From Papilionanthe hookeriana x Papilionanthe teres (Eukaryota; Streptophyta; Magnoliopsida; Asparagales; Orchidaceae), in the NCBI GenBank assembly GCA_022702705.1, contig CM040431.1:26491623-26555622 (forward strand): a stretch of DNA of 64,000 nt, in the 5' to 3' direction. A program made the translations under genes and the position numbers. The number at the start of each line of letters is the position of its first letter. Positions within the stretch are counted from its first letter, which is position 1. The notes under the pieces are model-generated. The model saw only the letters and a list, made by a program, of their open reading frames with translations. It searched no databases and was not told where the DNA came from. This document shows positions 45,842 through 58,045 of the stretch, in pieces.

Positions 45842-45944
45842 AATTAATTAAAACTGTATTTTTAAATAATATTAAGAAAATTTAAATTTTTTACTTTTCT
45901 TTGTTTTTGTTAGTGTGTTAGGTTTTTTTTTATTTTATTGTTGT

Positions 45945-47453
45945 ATGTGTAGTTCAGGTTCTGAGGGACTTGTGCCTTACGATTCAGAATTAGAAAGAAC
46001 TTTCAGAAAAATCAAAAAAATTAAAAATTCTGAAAAAGATTAAAATATTCAAGAAATGACAAATCATCAAAATTAAAATGTTGGCATCCATCAAGAATTC
46101 AGACCTTTAAGAGATTATGCTAACCCTACAGTGGATGAACTTCATAGTAGTATTTAACACCCTGTTGTAGCTGCTAATTCCTTTAAACTTAAACCTGTTA
46201 TTATCCAAATGGAGTCTAATAATCATTTTGGGGGAGCAACAACCAAAAATCCTAATTTGCATCTTGTTAATTCTCTAGAGTTGCGTGCTACTTTTAAATA
46301 TGATGGTGTTTCGGATGATGCTATTAGACTCAGACTTTTTCCTTTCTCACTAAGGGATAAAGCTAAGATATGGTTAAATTTATTAGTACCTAGATTTATC
46401 ACAACTTGGGGTGATTTAGCACAAAAATTCCTTGTTAAATATTTTCCACCACTGAAGACGTCGAAGTTGAGAAATGATATTACATCTTTTTATCAGTTTG
46501 AGGGTGAATCAATATATGAAGCATGGGAAAGATTTAAAGATCTCCTAAGGAAATATCCACATCATTCGATACCAGATTGGTTAATAATTCAAACCTTTAA
46601 CAATAGATTTGTTGGATCTCTTAGATCAATTATTGATGCTGCTGGTGGTGGATCATTAATGTCTAAACAGTTTTCTGATGCTTATGCTTTAATTGAAGAA
46701 ATGACTACTAATAATTTTCAATGGCCTTCTGAAAGGTTAAATCCTAAAAAGGTAGCCAGCGTTCATGACAATGATGCTTTTGCAATATTAGCAAATCAAA
46801 TTGCTGTAATTTCAAGAAAGATAGACTAATTTGGGATGAATTTTTCTCAGCCAAATTACATAATTGAAGAAAATTCATCAGGCCAAATGGTTGATTCTTA
46901 TTCTTCACCAGAAGCTTTGAATGCTATAAGTAAGCCTAATAACCCATATTCCAATTATTATAACCCAGGTTGGAAGAATCATCCAAAGTTTAACTGGAAT
47001 ACTAATAGTAATGGTGTTATTAATCAACAATGGGGGAACCACCAAGTAAACGCATTGGGGAACTGGAACAACCAAGGAAATAATAGTTATAGACTAACCT
47101 ATCCTCCAGGTTTTAACAATGTTTTACAATTAAAGGAGAAAAAGTTGTCTATTGAAGAAGTGGTGTCACATATGGGAAATCAATTGCAAATTCAAGGAGC
47201 AACCATCAGAAATATTGAAAATCGATCGGGGCAAATTGCAAATTCATTAAGTAATAGATCCCAAGGAATGCTTCCAAGTAATATTGAAGTGAATCCAAGA
47301 GATAAAAATAAAGAGCATGTAAAAGCAATTCAACTGAGAAGTGGAAGAGAGTTGGAAGGTAGACTTCAGGAAAAAAACTAAAGTAGAGAAAGAAGAGATT
47401 GAAGAACCAAAAGATGACGCTTTGAAAGGTTTGGAAAGACTAATTTCTCCACC
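45945..47453 (+). pseudogene. Gag of Athila element F, split by solo LTR G
   Basis: From ATG at 45945, one frame reads SSGSEGLVPYDSELERTF and, after three stops before 46209, continues through LRATFKYDGVSDDAIRLRLF, DKAKIWLNLL, TWGDLAQKFLVKYFPP, FEGESIYEAWERFKDLLRK and FNNRFVGSLRSIIDAAGGGS. This is the Athila capsid. A stop at 46827-46829 is in frame; the protein continues with an Asn-rich region (NPYSNYYNPGWKNHPKF) and LRSGREL before a slip in an A-run near 47378. It ends in GLERLISPP, where LTR G is inserted. I do not find the CCHC knuckle expected between capsid and the Asn-rich region, so it appears lost. Confidence 0.9.
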
Positions 47454-47481
47454 TGTTGACCTCATTTTAATAATAAGTCAA

Positions 47482-48130
47482 AACTTTTTGACCTAAAAAG
47501 TCAACATTGGTCAAAATGGTCAAACCAGACCCAATGACCAACCCTGTTGACCCCATAGGTCACCCTTTTGACCTAAAAAGTCAACTTTGGTCAAAATGGT
47601 CAAACCAGACCCAATGACCAACCCTATTGACCCCATAAGTCAATCTTTTGACCTAAAAAGTCAAATTTGGTCAAAATGGTCAAACCAAACCTAATGACCA
47701 GCCCTGTTGACCCCATAGGTCACCCTTTTGACCTAAAAAGTCAACTTTGGTCAAAATGGTCAAACCAGACCCAATGACCAGCCCTGTTGACCCCATAGGT
47801 CACCCTTTTAACCTAAAAAGTCAACTTTGGTCAAAATGGTCAAACCGGACCCAATGACCAACCTTGTTGACCCCATAGGTCACTCTTTTGACCTAAAAAG
47901 TCAACTTTGGTCAAAATGGTCAAACCAGACCAAATGACCAACCCTGTTGACCCCATAGGTCACCATTTTGACCTAAAAAGTCAACTTTGGTCAAAATGGT
48001 CAAACCAGACCCAATGACCAACCCTGTTGACCCCATAGGTCACCTTTTTGACCTAAAAAGTTAACTTTGGTAAAAATGGTCAAACTAGACCCAATGACCA
48101 AACCTGTTGACCCCATAGGTCAACCCTTTG
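47482..48130 (+). repeat. 80-bp tandem array, very dense in W-box cores, at the start of LTR G
   Basis: Eight copies of an 80-bp unit with few substitutions. Each unit holds TTTTGACCTAAAAAGTCAAC, two GGTCAAA sites and GTTGACCCC. That makes about five TTGAC(C/T) cores on the two strands, or roughly forty in 650 bp. TTGAC(C/T) is the binding core of WRKY transcription factors. The array lies in U3, about 1 kb upstream of the TATA box, where LTR enhancers usually sit. Confidence 0.9.
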
Positions 48131-49139
48131 ACCCAATAACATGTTTAAAACCCCACAATGATAAAATTACAAATATTGTGATCAAATCAACCACGACAAA
48201 GTTGGAAAAGGTCACATTGGACATCTTGAAATTAAATTGATCAATTTAGGCTGACTTCGGTGAACCTAAATCAAAATTGGTCAACACTTATCTATTTTAA
48301 TCAAAATAGGTAAAAATGAAATAAACCAACAAAATTAATTAAATAATTAATTTCAAAATTATTTTGATTAATTAAATTAATTAATGATTTAATTTTTAAT
48401 ATTTTAATTAAATGACATAATTAATTAAAATGAAAATTAAATTAAAATCATAAAATGACAAAATTAAATAAAAATGATAAAATTAATCAATTAATTAATT
48501 TGAAATTATTTTCAATTAATAAATTGATTAATGAAATAATTTCCAACAATTTTTAATAACATAATTAATTAAAATGGAAATGACACATGGCTTTCCCATA
48601 ATTAATTAAAGTTAAAACTAAATTAAACCCATCATAAGACATAATTAACACATGACAAAGCTTAGCTTAAATTATGGCTAACCATGGGTTAACTCCCATC
48701 ATGGTGAATAAAATGAGGTGGCTCTTTCTCCTTCATTCTAAGCCATGACTCACCTCTACTCAACATGAGGTGGTCGGCCAACACTAAGGCTTATTTCCCA
48801 CCTCCTAAGCTAACCAATGGGAAGGGAACAAAGCTTAAACTCCACTCCTCGCCATGGTTAAATAAAATCATAAGGGGGGAACATATGTGTCACCATTTGC
48901 CAAAGATAATGGGTGACTTGTAAGCTCATGAGGAAGAGAAATTACGGCTCATTTCAAAGAGCTAAACCACCTCATGCATGATCCGATGGGAAGGAGCCAA
49001 AACAATGAGCTCATGATGGAAAACTTTGGAAAGACAACCATAGTTATCCACTCAGCTGAAATCTTATCTTCAATTCATTAATAGGGAAGATAAAAACTCC
49101 CCTAGTACAGCCTAAGCCAAGCCATGACCTCCCCATGGC
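48131..49139 (+). other. Rest of U3 of LTR G
   Basis: AT-rich AATTAATTAAAAT text to about 48560, then less AT-rich sequence with repeated AGCCATG, CATGAGGTGG and similar words leading to the TATA box. No gene seen. Confidence 0.5.
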
Positions 49140-49147
49140 TATAAATA
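49140..49147 (+). promoter_or_regulatory. Putative TATA box of LTR G
   Basis: TATAAATA within GGCTATAAATAGAGCC, a near-canonical plant TATA box, followed by a purine-rich leader-like stretch. Its position relative to the GC-rich block (about 515 bp downstream) resembles that in LTRs A-C. Confidence 0.65.
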
Positions 49148-49654
49148 GAGCCATACCCGAGCCCTACAAAGGAGAAAGAAGAAAAAAAATTAGTGAGACC
49201 TATAGGCTGCTAAAATCTTCTGGCTCCCAACACAAGAACTCTTCCCAAGAGTCTTAGCAATACATTTTGATCAAACCCAAGCCATAGATTGAGCCCAATC
49301 AAGCTAATTTGATCAATATTCAAAAACAGCCCAAACCAGTCACCTTCTCAAAATTCTCCTTTGAGGCCGACTTTTGAACCAAATTGGTGCAGCAACAATC
49401 TTCCTCTGGAGTTTTAGAAGACAACTACAAGGTCTGATCAAGTTTGATTTACTTTTGGCAAATGTATGAAATTATTTTTCTTAAAATAATTCATATTTTT
49501 GAAATATCATGTGTTATACTAGCCCAGAAATGTTACATCACCGTATGGATATATTCTACATGTTTAGATGATTCCATAGGTTCAAAAATCACTCAATTTC
49601 GTTAAGAAATGAGTGAGATATTGTTATTTGAAGTTTAACGGTTCGAAATTTTTT

Positions 49655-49800
49655 TGAATTTTCGGCCGATTTTTCTCAGCCGTTCGATCCCGTGTTTCGG
49701 GATGGACGGCGCTGATCGCGTCCCGCGGTGTCCGCTGTTCCGCGTTGCACAGCGGATCTTCCCGCCCATCGATCGGTACGAGGACACGCGGCGTGTCCTC
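49655..49800 (+). other. GC-rich block of LTR G
   Basis: An abrupt GC-rich segment (GGACGGCGCTGATCGCGTCC, then CGCGGCGTGTCC) is followed by AAATTTTCTAGAATT and text alignable with LTR A after 5530. It is the positional counterpart of the GC-rich blocks in A, B and C, but with different sequence and no conserved open frame. Confidence 0.6.
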
Positions 49801-50410
49801 AAATTTTCTAGAATTATTTAATTACAGAAAACCTTAAAAACTTCAAAAATCAATATCTTTTGATCTAGAGGTCATAAAAATAGAATAAAAATACCTCTGA
49901 AAAGAACAAAATGAGAAGAAAATTATGAAATAAAAATCATAATTTTATTCCCATTATTTAATTTTTAAATAATTAAATACTATCTGGAGTATTTTAATTA
50001 TTAAAAATTATTTAAAAATAAAAAAAATATGAAACTTTGAGGCATTTATCTTTATGGTCTTAGGAATGTTTCATGATTTTTCTAAGGACAGAAAACATGT
50101 CTAGTACACTTTTTTCTAATTTTCAAGTCATTTTGTAATTATTTCAAATAATAAATTATAAAAAAAATGAAAATTAAGAAATATAAAATGAAAATCATTA
50201 AAAATGTTAGGGTAACAGAAAATGACCCTAGAAAAATAATTTCTAAGTCATAAAAATAATTTTAAATGATATTTTAAAATTAGGATTAAAATTCATTATT
50301 AAATAATAAATTTAATCCTAAAAATCACCCTTTTATAAACTTAACCTATTTTCTTTAAGAGGCTAAGTTTGAAATGAATCTAGTCCATGTCAGACTCATG
50401 AAAAACTTTA

Positions 50411-51265
50411 ACTAAGTCTAAAAAATGATAAATTAGACTTGATAAACTTAATTAGGTTTAAAACATCATTTAAACCTATTAAACCTTAAGCTTAATTAAT
50501 TAAGTCTAAAATGACAAAATTAGACTTAATTAGGTTTAAAACATCATTTAAACCTATTAAACATTAAGCTTAATTAATTAAGTCTAAAATGACAAAATTA
50601 GACTTAATTAGGTTTAAAGCATCATTTAAACCGATTAAACCTTAAGCTTAATCAATTAAGTCTAAAATGAAAAAATTATACTTAATTAGGTTTAAAACAT
50701 CATTTAAACCTATTAAACCTTAAGCTTAATCAATTAAGTCTAAAATGACAAAATTAGACTTAATTAGGTTTAAAATATCATTTAAACCTATTAAACCTTA
50801 AGCTTAATCAATTAAGTCTAAAATGACAAAATCAGACTTAATTAGGTTTAAAACATCATTTAAACCTATTAAACCTTAAGCTTAATGAATTAAGTCTCAA
50901 AATGACAAAATTAGACTTAATTAGGTTTAAAACATCATTTAAACCTATTAAACCTTAAGCTTAATTAATTAAGTCTATAATGACAAAATTAGACTTAATT
51001 AGGTTTAAAATATCATTTAAACCTATTAAACCTTAAGCTTAATTAATTAAGTCTAAAATGACAAAATTAGACTTAATTAGGTTTAAAACATCATTTAAAC
51101 CTATTAAACCTTAAGCTTAATCAATTAAGTCTAAAATGACGAAATTAGACTTAATTAGGTTTAAAACATCATTTAAACATATTGAACCTTAAGCTTAATG
51201 AATTAAGTCTAAAATGACAAAATTAGACTTAATTAGGTTTAAAACATCATTTAAACCTAATAACC
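50411..51265 (+). repeat. 78-bp tandem array in LTR G
   Basis: About eleven copies of a 78-bp unit containing ATTAGACTTAATTAGGTTTA, AAACATCATTTAAACCTATT, AAACCTTAAGCTTAATCAAT and TAAGTCTAAAATGACAAA. Variation between copies is a few bases. The words TTAGACTTAA/TTAAGTCTAA and AGGTTTAA/TTAAACCT make it self-complementary. Confidence 0.95.
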
Positions 51266-52985
51266 TTAAACAATTAGACTTAACTCATAATAAGTCTAAT
51301 TAAATCAATTAAACATTACCTAAATTAGGTTTAATTAACCTTAAACAATTAGACTTAACCCATAATAAGTCTAATTAAATCAATTAAACCTTACCTAAAT
51401 TAGGTTTAATTAACCTTAAATAATTAGACTTAACCCATATTAAGTCTAATTAAATCAATTAAACCTTACCTAAATTAGGTTTAATTAACATTAAACAATT
51501 AGACTTAACCCATATTAAGTCTAATTAATCAATTAAACCTTACCTAAATTAGGTTTAATTAACCTTAAACTATTAGACTTAACCTATAATAAGTCTAATT
51601 AAATCAATTAAACCTTACCTAAATTAGGTTTAATTAACCTTAAACAATTAGACTTAACCCATATTAAGTCTAATTAAATCAATTAAACCTTACCTAAATT
51701 AAGTTTAATTAACCTTAAACAATTAGAATTAACCCATATTAAGTCTAATTAAATCAATTAAACCTTACCTAAATTAGGTTTAATTAACCTTAAACAATTA
51801 GACTTAACCCATATTAAGTCTAATTAAATCAATTAAACCTTACCTAAATTAGGCTTAATTAACCTTAAGTCTAATTAAATCAATTAAACCTTACCTAAAT
51901 TAGGTTTAATTAACCTTAAACAATTAGACTTAACCCATATTATGTCTAATTAAATCAATTAAACCTTACCTAAATTAGTTTTAATTAACCTTAAGTCTAA
52001 TTAAATCAATTAAACCTTACCTAAATTAGGTTTAATTAACCTTAAACAATTAGACTTAACCCATATTAAGTCTAATGAAATCAATTAAACCTTACCTAAA
52101 TTAGGTTTAATTAACCTTAAGTCTAATTAAATCAATTAAACCTTACATAAATTAGGTTTAATTAACCTTAAACAATTAGACTTAACCCATAATAAGTCTA
52201 ATTAAGTCAATTAAACCTTACCTAAAATAGGTTTAATTAACCTTAAACAATTATACTTAACCCATATTAAGTCTAATTAAATAAATTAAACCTTACCTAA
52301 ATTAGGTTTAATTAACCTTAAACAATTAGACTTAACCCATAATAAGTCTAATTAAATCAATTAAACCTTACCTAAATTAGGTTTAATTAACCTTAAACAT
52401 TTAGACTTAACCCATATTAAGTCTAATTAAATCAATTAAATCTTACTTAAATTAGGTTTAATTAATCTTAAACAATTAGACTTAACCCATATTAAGTCCA
52501 ATTAAATCAATTAAACCTTACCTAAATTAGGTTTAATTAACCTTAAGTCTAATTAAATCAATTAAACCTTACCTAAATTAGGTTTAATTAACCTTAAACA
52601 ATTAGACTTAACCCATATTAAGTCTAATTAAATCAATTAAACCTTACCTAAATTAGGTTTAACTAACCTTAACCAATTAGACTTAACCCATAATAAGTCT
52701 AATTAAATCAATTAAACCTTACCTAAATTAGGTTTAATTAACCTTAAACAATTAGACTTAACCCTTATTAAGTATAATTAAATCAATTAAACCTTACCTA
52801 AATTAGGTTTAATTAACCTTAAACAATTAGGCTTAACCCATAATAAGTCTAATTAAGTCAATTAAACCTTACCTAAATTAGGTTTAATTAACCTTAAACA
52901 ATTAGATTTAACCCATATTAAGTCTATTTAATCAATTAAACCTTACCTAATTTAGGTTTAATTAACCTTAAACAATCAAATTGAA
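51266..52985 (+). repeat. 75-bp tandem array with internal palindromes in LTR G
   Basis: Roughly twenty-two units of 75 bp, some shortened to ~47 bp by a common internal deletion. Each unit holds two inverted pairs: AATTAGACTTAA with TTAAGTCTAATT, and TTAAACCTTACCTAAATTAGGTTTAA split around CTAAATTAG. It shares its key words with the neighbouring 78-bp array, from which it probably evolved. The transcript could form serial hairpins. Confidence 0.95.
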
Positions 52986-53039
52986 CTCATATTAAATCTA
53001 ATATAACTTGAATACAATCTAACTTGAACTCAAGTTAAC

Positions 53040-53560
53040 TTAAACCTTAGGTTCAATCTAACATAACCTAAACCTAACTTAAGTCTAACCTACATTAGAC
53101 TTAAGTCAAACCAAACTTAGGTTCAATTCGACATGAATCTAAGTCAAACCTAAACCTAACTTAAGTCTAACCCATATTAGACTTAAGTCAAACTATACTT
53201 AGGTTCAACTTGACATGAACCTAACCCAAAAACCTAACTTAAGTCTAACTCATATCAGACTTATGTCAAACCATACTTAACCTAACCCAAAAACCTAACT
53301 TAAGTCTAACCCATATTAGACTTAAGTCAAACCATACTTAGGTTCAACCTGACATGAACCTAACCCAAAAACCTAACTTAAGTCTAACCCATAATAGACT
53401 TAAGTTAAACCATACTTAGGTTTAACATGACATGAACCTAAGTCTAACCTAAACCTTAGGTTCAACCTAACTTGAATCTAAACTAAAACCCAACTTAAGT
53501 TCAACTCATATTAAACTTAAGTCAAAATCTAAACCTTAGGTTCAGCCGATAATGAACCTA
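53040..53560 (+). repeat. ~78-bp tandem array in LTR G
   Basis: Five to six diverged units with AACTTAAGTCTAACCCATAT, TAGACTTAAGTCAAACC and ACTTAGGTTCAACCTGACAT. Spacing is 82, 78, 61 and 77 bp. It grades into looser TTAGGTTCAACC repeats up to about 53890. Confidence 0.85.
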
Positions 53561-53924
53561 ACTCAATTCAACTTGACATAAATCTTAGGTTCAATTGACA
53601 ATGAACCTAACCAAACTCAAATCTACATAAAACCCATAACTAAACTCAAATCAAGATCAAAACCTAAAACCAAATTTAAACAGACAAAAGTCGACATAAA
53701 CCTTAGGTTCAACCCAAATTAAACCAAAATCAAACTTTAGGTTCAACCCAAATTGAACCTAAATTAATATAAACTATAAGTTCAACCCAAATTGAACCTA
53801 AATTGACATAAATTTTAGGTTTAACCTAATTGAACCAAGATCGACATAAATCTTAGGTTCAACTCAAATTGAATCTAAATCGACAAAATTAAATCTAAAT
53901 CAACATAAGCCTTATGATAGACAA

Positions 53925-54720
53925 AATTGAACTCAAATCAACATAAATTTGACATTCCAAATAATTAATCGACATAATCGACATGAATTTGACATTTCAA
54001 ATAAAAATCGATAAAACCGACATAAATTCGATATTTCAAACATAACTAGTATAAAATTGACATTTTAGACCAAAATCAACATAACTGACATAAAATTGAC
54101 ATTCTAAACCAAAATCGACATAATCGACATAAATTTGACATTCCAAATAATTAATCGACATAATCGATATAAATTTGACATTTCAAACATAACTGACATA
54201 AAATCGACATTTTAAACCAAAATCGACATAAATTTGACATTTCAAATAATGAATCGACATAAATTCGACATTTCAAACATAACTGACATAAAATCGATAT
54301 TTTAAACCAAAATCGACATAATCGACATAAATTTGACATTTCAAACAAAAATCGACATAATCGACATAAATCCGACATTCCAAACGAAACTCAATAAATT
54401 CGACATTTCAAATGAAATTATTCGACATTAATCAACATTCCCAAACACAAACTGACATTAATCGATATTTCAAACAAAATTAAACAATTACTGACATTAA
54501 ATGACATTAATCGACATTTCAAATCAAATTCGACATTAAATGACATTTCAAACCAAATTAAACAATCACCGACATTAAAAGACATTTCAAACCAAATTAA
54601 ACAATCACCAACATTAAATGACATTAATCGACATTTCAAACCAAACTCAATATATCTCGACATAAAACGACATAATTCTTAAAGTTCGACCCACATTGAA
54701 CTTAACTCGACATAAAATTA
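53925..54720 (+). repeat. CGACATAAATTTGACATTTC-type short array in LTR G
   Basis: Irregular repetition of CGACATAAATTTGACATTTC, AACATAACTGACATAAAATC and, later, AAATTAAACAATCACCGACA. The GACAT word continues sparsely to about 55560 (ATGACATGACATTATG). Long frames here on the minus strand are by-products of the repeat. Confidence 0.85.
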
Positions 54721-56081
54721 AAAATTGACAATCCAACCCAAATCAATATTCAAGACAAATAAAAATTTAAACATAAACTAACATAAACCTAAATTGACAT
54801 TTCAACCAAACTCGGACATCCGACAACTCTTGATCAACAAAAACTTTGACCAGGTAAGCTAAATATCTTGATATGGCATTGTTTCTAACTTTATTTTCTT
54901 TGCAGGATGAAGACATGAAGTTTCGTTTAGATTTTCTTTGCATGTTATAGGGTGTGCTAACTCTGTTTTGCAGGACGTCGATGAAGGAACATTGACAACA
55001 AAACCATAAATTTTAGGATAGCCACAAAACTTAAACTTTCTACAAACAACAAAATAAAAATGACATGACAACAAAGACAACTGGACTTTTAGGTTAGTTA
55101 CGAAATCTAAAATAAAACGATAAAATTATTAACATTGACATCGACATAAATTCAACATTAACAAAAACATATGATGGCATTTCTATACCATAATAAAATG
55201 ATGACATGAAACTAAACTAAAACAAATACATAACAAAATGACATGAAAAAAACTAAAATTTAGAACAAAAGGGAATCATAAACAAAATAAAGGATATCTT
55301 CTTGACATCATTGAAGGTATCTCATGACATAATAACTACATAGGAAATAAAATATCTCATGACAAATTGAGATATTAATCACGACATCTTATGAAATTAC
55401 AACATCACATAAAATGACATGACATTATGATTCACATTAAGACACGACATAAAATGACGTGACATTACGACATCACATTATGACATAACACGACCTACAA
55501 ACTACGACATCCCGACATGGCATATGACATGATATACAAAATGACAAAAATGACATTACAAAACAAAACACCACAAAGCAACGACATACACCCAACATAA
55601 ACAAAACTTTCTGGTAGTATCGATTCTTCAGAAACACACTGCCACGATAACACTTACACTTTTTCGAGGATAAATGTTAACCTTAATCGGGAGTTTTCAT
55701 AGGAAATATTAATTGCTCAGGATGTAATTAACTATAGGAGCTTGCTCCTATAGAAGATTAAAGAACTCGAGATAGGTATTTCACCTATAAGATCTCTCTG
55801 GTTACCCAAGATCTTAATGTGATTTTCTTATACGAAAAACTTTAGTAATCACACAATCTGAAGATTTATTCTATGAGATTATCATTCGACCTCTTTTTCT
55901 CTCAATCTCTATCATGATTAATCTTTCTTCAATTTCTCCAAAGACCTCTGACAAAAAGTCTAAGTAGAATAAGAATTAGGGTAATGGATAGAGAAAGAGA
56001 GTGACGACTCCTTGACATTGACATGATACAGGAATTGATGGCGATGACATACTATCAAAAAAAATATTTTCATCGCCATCA
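54721..56081 (+). other. 3' part of LTR G
   Basis: No coding frame. From about 55640 the sequence aligns loosely with the last kilobase of LTRs A and C (ATCGGGAGTTTTCATAGGAA, then ATGTAATTAACTATAGGAGC), ending at GCCATCA. Confidence 0.6.
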
Positions 56082-56086
56082 CCACC

Positions 56087-56925
56087 TAAGGTTGATTTGA
56101 AAAAGCCACTACCTCTATTTCCTCAGAGACATCGTTAATAAAAGTTAGATAAGCAATTTTCAAAATTCTTGGAGATATTTAAAAAGCTTACCATTAATAT
56201 TCCATTTGCTGAAGCCTTAGAACAAATGTCGAGTTATGTGAAATTTATGAAGGATATTGTTAACCAAAAGAGGAAGTTTGAAGATAATGAGATAGTTGCA
56301 CTCAATGAGGAGTGCAGTGCAATAATTTAGAAGAAGCTTCCTAAAAAACTTAAAGATCCTGGTAGTTTCACAATTTCATGTGCAATCGAGATTCTATGGA
56401 AAATCTTTATGTGATTTTGGTGCAAGCATTAAACTTATGCCTCTATCAATATTCAAAAGACTGGGATTAGGAGAAATAACCCCAACTACTGTAACTCTGC
56501 AATTAGCAGATCGTTTGATCACATATCTAAAAGGAGTCATAGAAGATGTTTTGTTAAGGTGGATCAATTTATCTTTCCTGTTGATTTCATTGTGCTTGAT
56601 GGAGGAAGATAAAGAGATACCCATCATTTTGGGAAGACCTTTCCTAGCCACAAGCAGAGCAATGATAAATGTGCAAAAAGGGAAATTAACGATGAGGGAT
56701 AATGATCAAACTGTTACATTCAATATTTTGAAATCAATGAAATATCCTGCAAAAGGTAAAGATGATGAATGTTTTAGGATGGATGTTATCAGATATATGA
56801 GTGAATGTCATTTCAAGTCAACTTATGAAGAAAAATCTGAAAGAGAAGAATTGGAACATAAGCAAGAAGAGGATTCACATCATTCTGAAAATTTTTCAAG
56901 AGGAAGAATTAAATTATGTTCATGA
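56087..56925 (+). pseudogene. Gag C-terminus and aspartic protease of Athila element F
   Basis: The frame restored after LTR G reads PKVDLKKPLPLFPQR, FLEIFKKLTINIPFAEALEQ, MSSYVKFMKDIVNQKRK and KKLPKKLKDPGSFTISC, with TAA, TAA and TAG stops on the way. After a slip near 56375, the protease follows: KSLCDFGASIKLMPLSIFKR (catalytic DFG-A, the Asp retained), VTLQLADRLI and IPIILGRPFLATSRAMI. This is the classic Athila sequence order. The Asp is present but the frame is interrupted. Confidence 0.9.
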
Positions 56926-56929
56926 AAAT

Positions 56930-58045
56930 TTTGAATTGTTGGATATGACTGAAAAAGATGAATCTTATGGTCCATCAATTGAAAAACCTCCTGAACTTGA
57001 GTTAAAAATGCTTCTTGATCTTTTGAAGTATGTTTTTCTGGGTGAATCCTCAACCTCGCCTATTATAATTTCATCTCAATTGACTGAAAAAGAAGAAGAG
57101 AGTTTGCTTGAAATTTTGAAGAAGTATAAGAAAGCCTTTGGATGGACAATTGTTGATATTAAAGGAATCAGTCCTTCAATATTAATGCACAGAATTCTTA
57201 TGGAAGATAATTACAAACCTTAGGCTGATCCCCAAAGGAGATTAAATCCTATCATGAAATATGTTGTTAAGAAAGAAATTTTGAAGTGGTTGGATGCTGG
57301 AATTATCTACCCTATTTCAGATAGTGCATGGGTTAGTCCTATTCACTGTGTTCCTAAGAAAGGAGGAGTAATTGTGACTTTTAATGAAAAGAATGAAATG
57401 ATTCCAACAAGACAAGTTACAGGATGGCGAATATGCATTGATTATAGAAATTTAAATCTTGTCACTAGGAAAGATCATTTTTCGCTTCCATTTCTGAATG
57501 AAATGCTAGATAGACAGGTTAGGCATAAATACTTTTGTTTTCTGGATGGATATACTGGTTACCACAAAATTCAAATTGCTCCTGAGGATCAAGAGAAAAC
57601 TATGTTTACCAGTCCTTATGGTACGTTTGCTTTTAGAAGAATGCCCTTTGGTTTATGTAATGCCCCTGCTACATTTCAGAGATGTATGATGGCTCTTTTC
57701 TGTGATTTAATTGAAAAAGGGATTGAAGTTTTTATGGATGACTTTTCAGTGTTCAGAATTTCATTTGAATCATGTTTAGAACATTTATCTACAGTTCTAA
57801 AATACTGTGAAGAAACTAATTTAGTCATTAACTAGGAAAAATGTCAATTTATGATAGCAGGAGGAATTGTATTGGGACATCAAATTTCAAAAAAAGGTTT
57901 GCAAGTAGATCCTGCAAAAATTCAAGTTATCTCTATTTTACCGTGCCCGACCAATGTAAGGGGAATTAGAAGTTTTATGGGACATGCTGGATTCTACAGG
58001 CGTTACATCAAAGACTTTTCAAAGATTACAAAACCTTTATGCTAA
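56930..58045 (+). pseudogene. Reverse transcriptase of Athila element F
   Basis: An N-terminal PPELELKMLLDLLKYVFLGE and KKYKKAFGWTIVDIKGISPS (to 57223, stop TAG at a Gln position) is followed by AGIIYPISDSAWVSPIHCVP, GWRICIDYRNLN, DHFSLPFLNEMLDR, FCFLDGYTGYHKIQIAPED, FRRMPFGLCNAPATFQRCMM and the catalytic VFMDDFSVF (about 57730). TAG at 57833-57835 replaces the Trp expected before EKCQFM. The frame continues with VLGHQISKKGLQVDPAKI and MGHAGFYRRYIKDFSKI. Two stops, otherwise a well-preserved domain with MDD intact. Confidence 0.95.

Larger units (their letters stand above)
47454..56081 (+). mobile_element. Solo LTR (G) of a Tat-like giant-LTR family, 8.63 kb, perfect TSD
   Basis: Target duplications CCACC at 47449-47453 and 56082-56086 flank TGTTGACCTC to GCCATCA. 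Removing G and one CCACC restores the Athila gag frame (ISPP to PKVDLKKPLPLF). Relationship to the H/A family is shown by the identical first bases (TGTTGACCTCATTTT), a TATA box followed by a GC-rich block and AAATTTTCTAG, a stretch like LTR A after it (TATCTTTATGGTCTTAGGAA), and near the end GATGTAATTAACTATAGGAG, GCTTGCTCCTATAG. No PBS or internal region is present. Inside lie at least five tandem arrays, which make the LTR exceptionally long. Confidence 0.9.

Noticed and set aside
50411..52985. CRISPR-like regular repeats
   Set aside because: Units are contiguous with no unique spacers; they are plain tandem arrays in a plant LTR.
54151..54663. Two repeat-rich minus-strand open frames (LCRLCRF and FNVGDCLIWF-like peptides)
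   Set aside because: By-products of the GACAT short-repeat array, with no start context or conserved domain.
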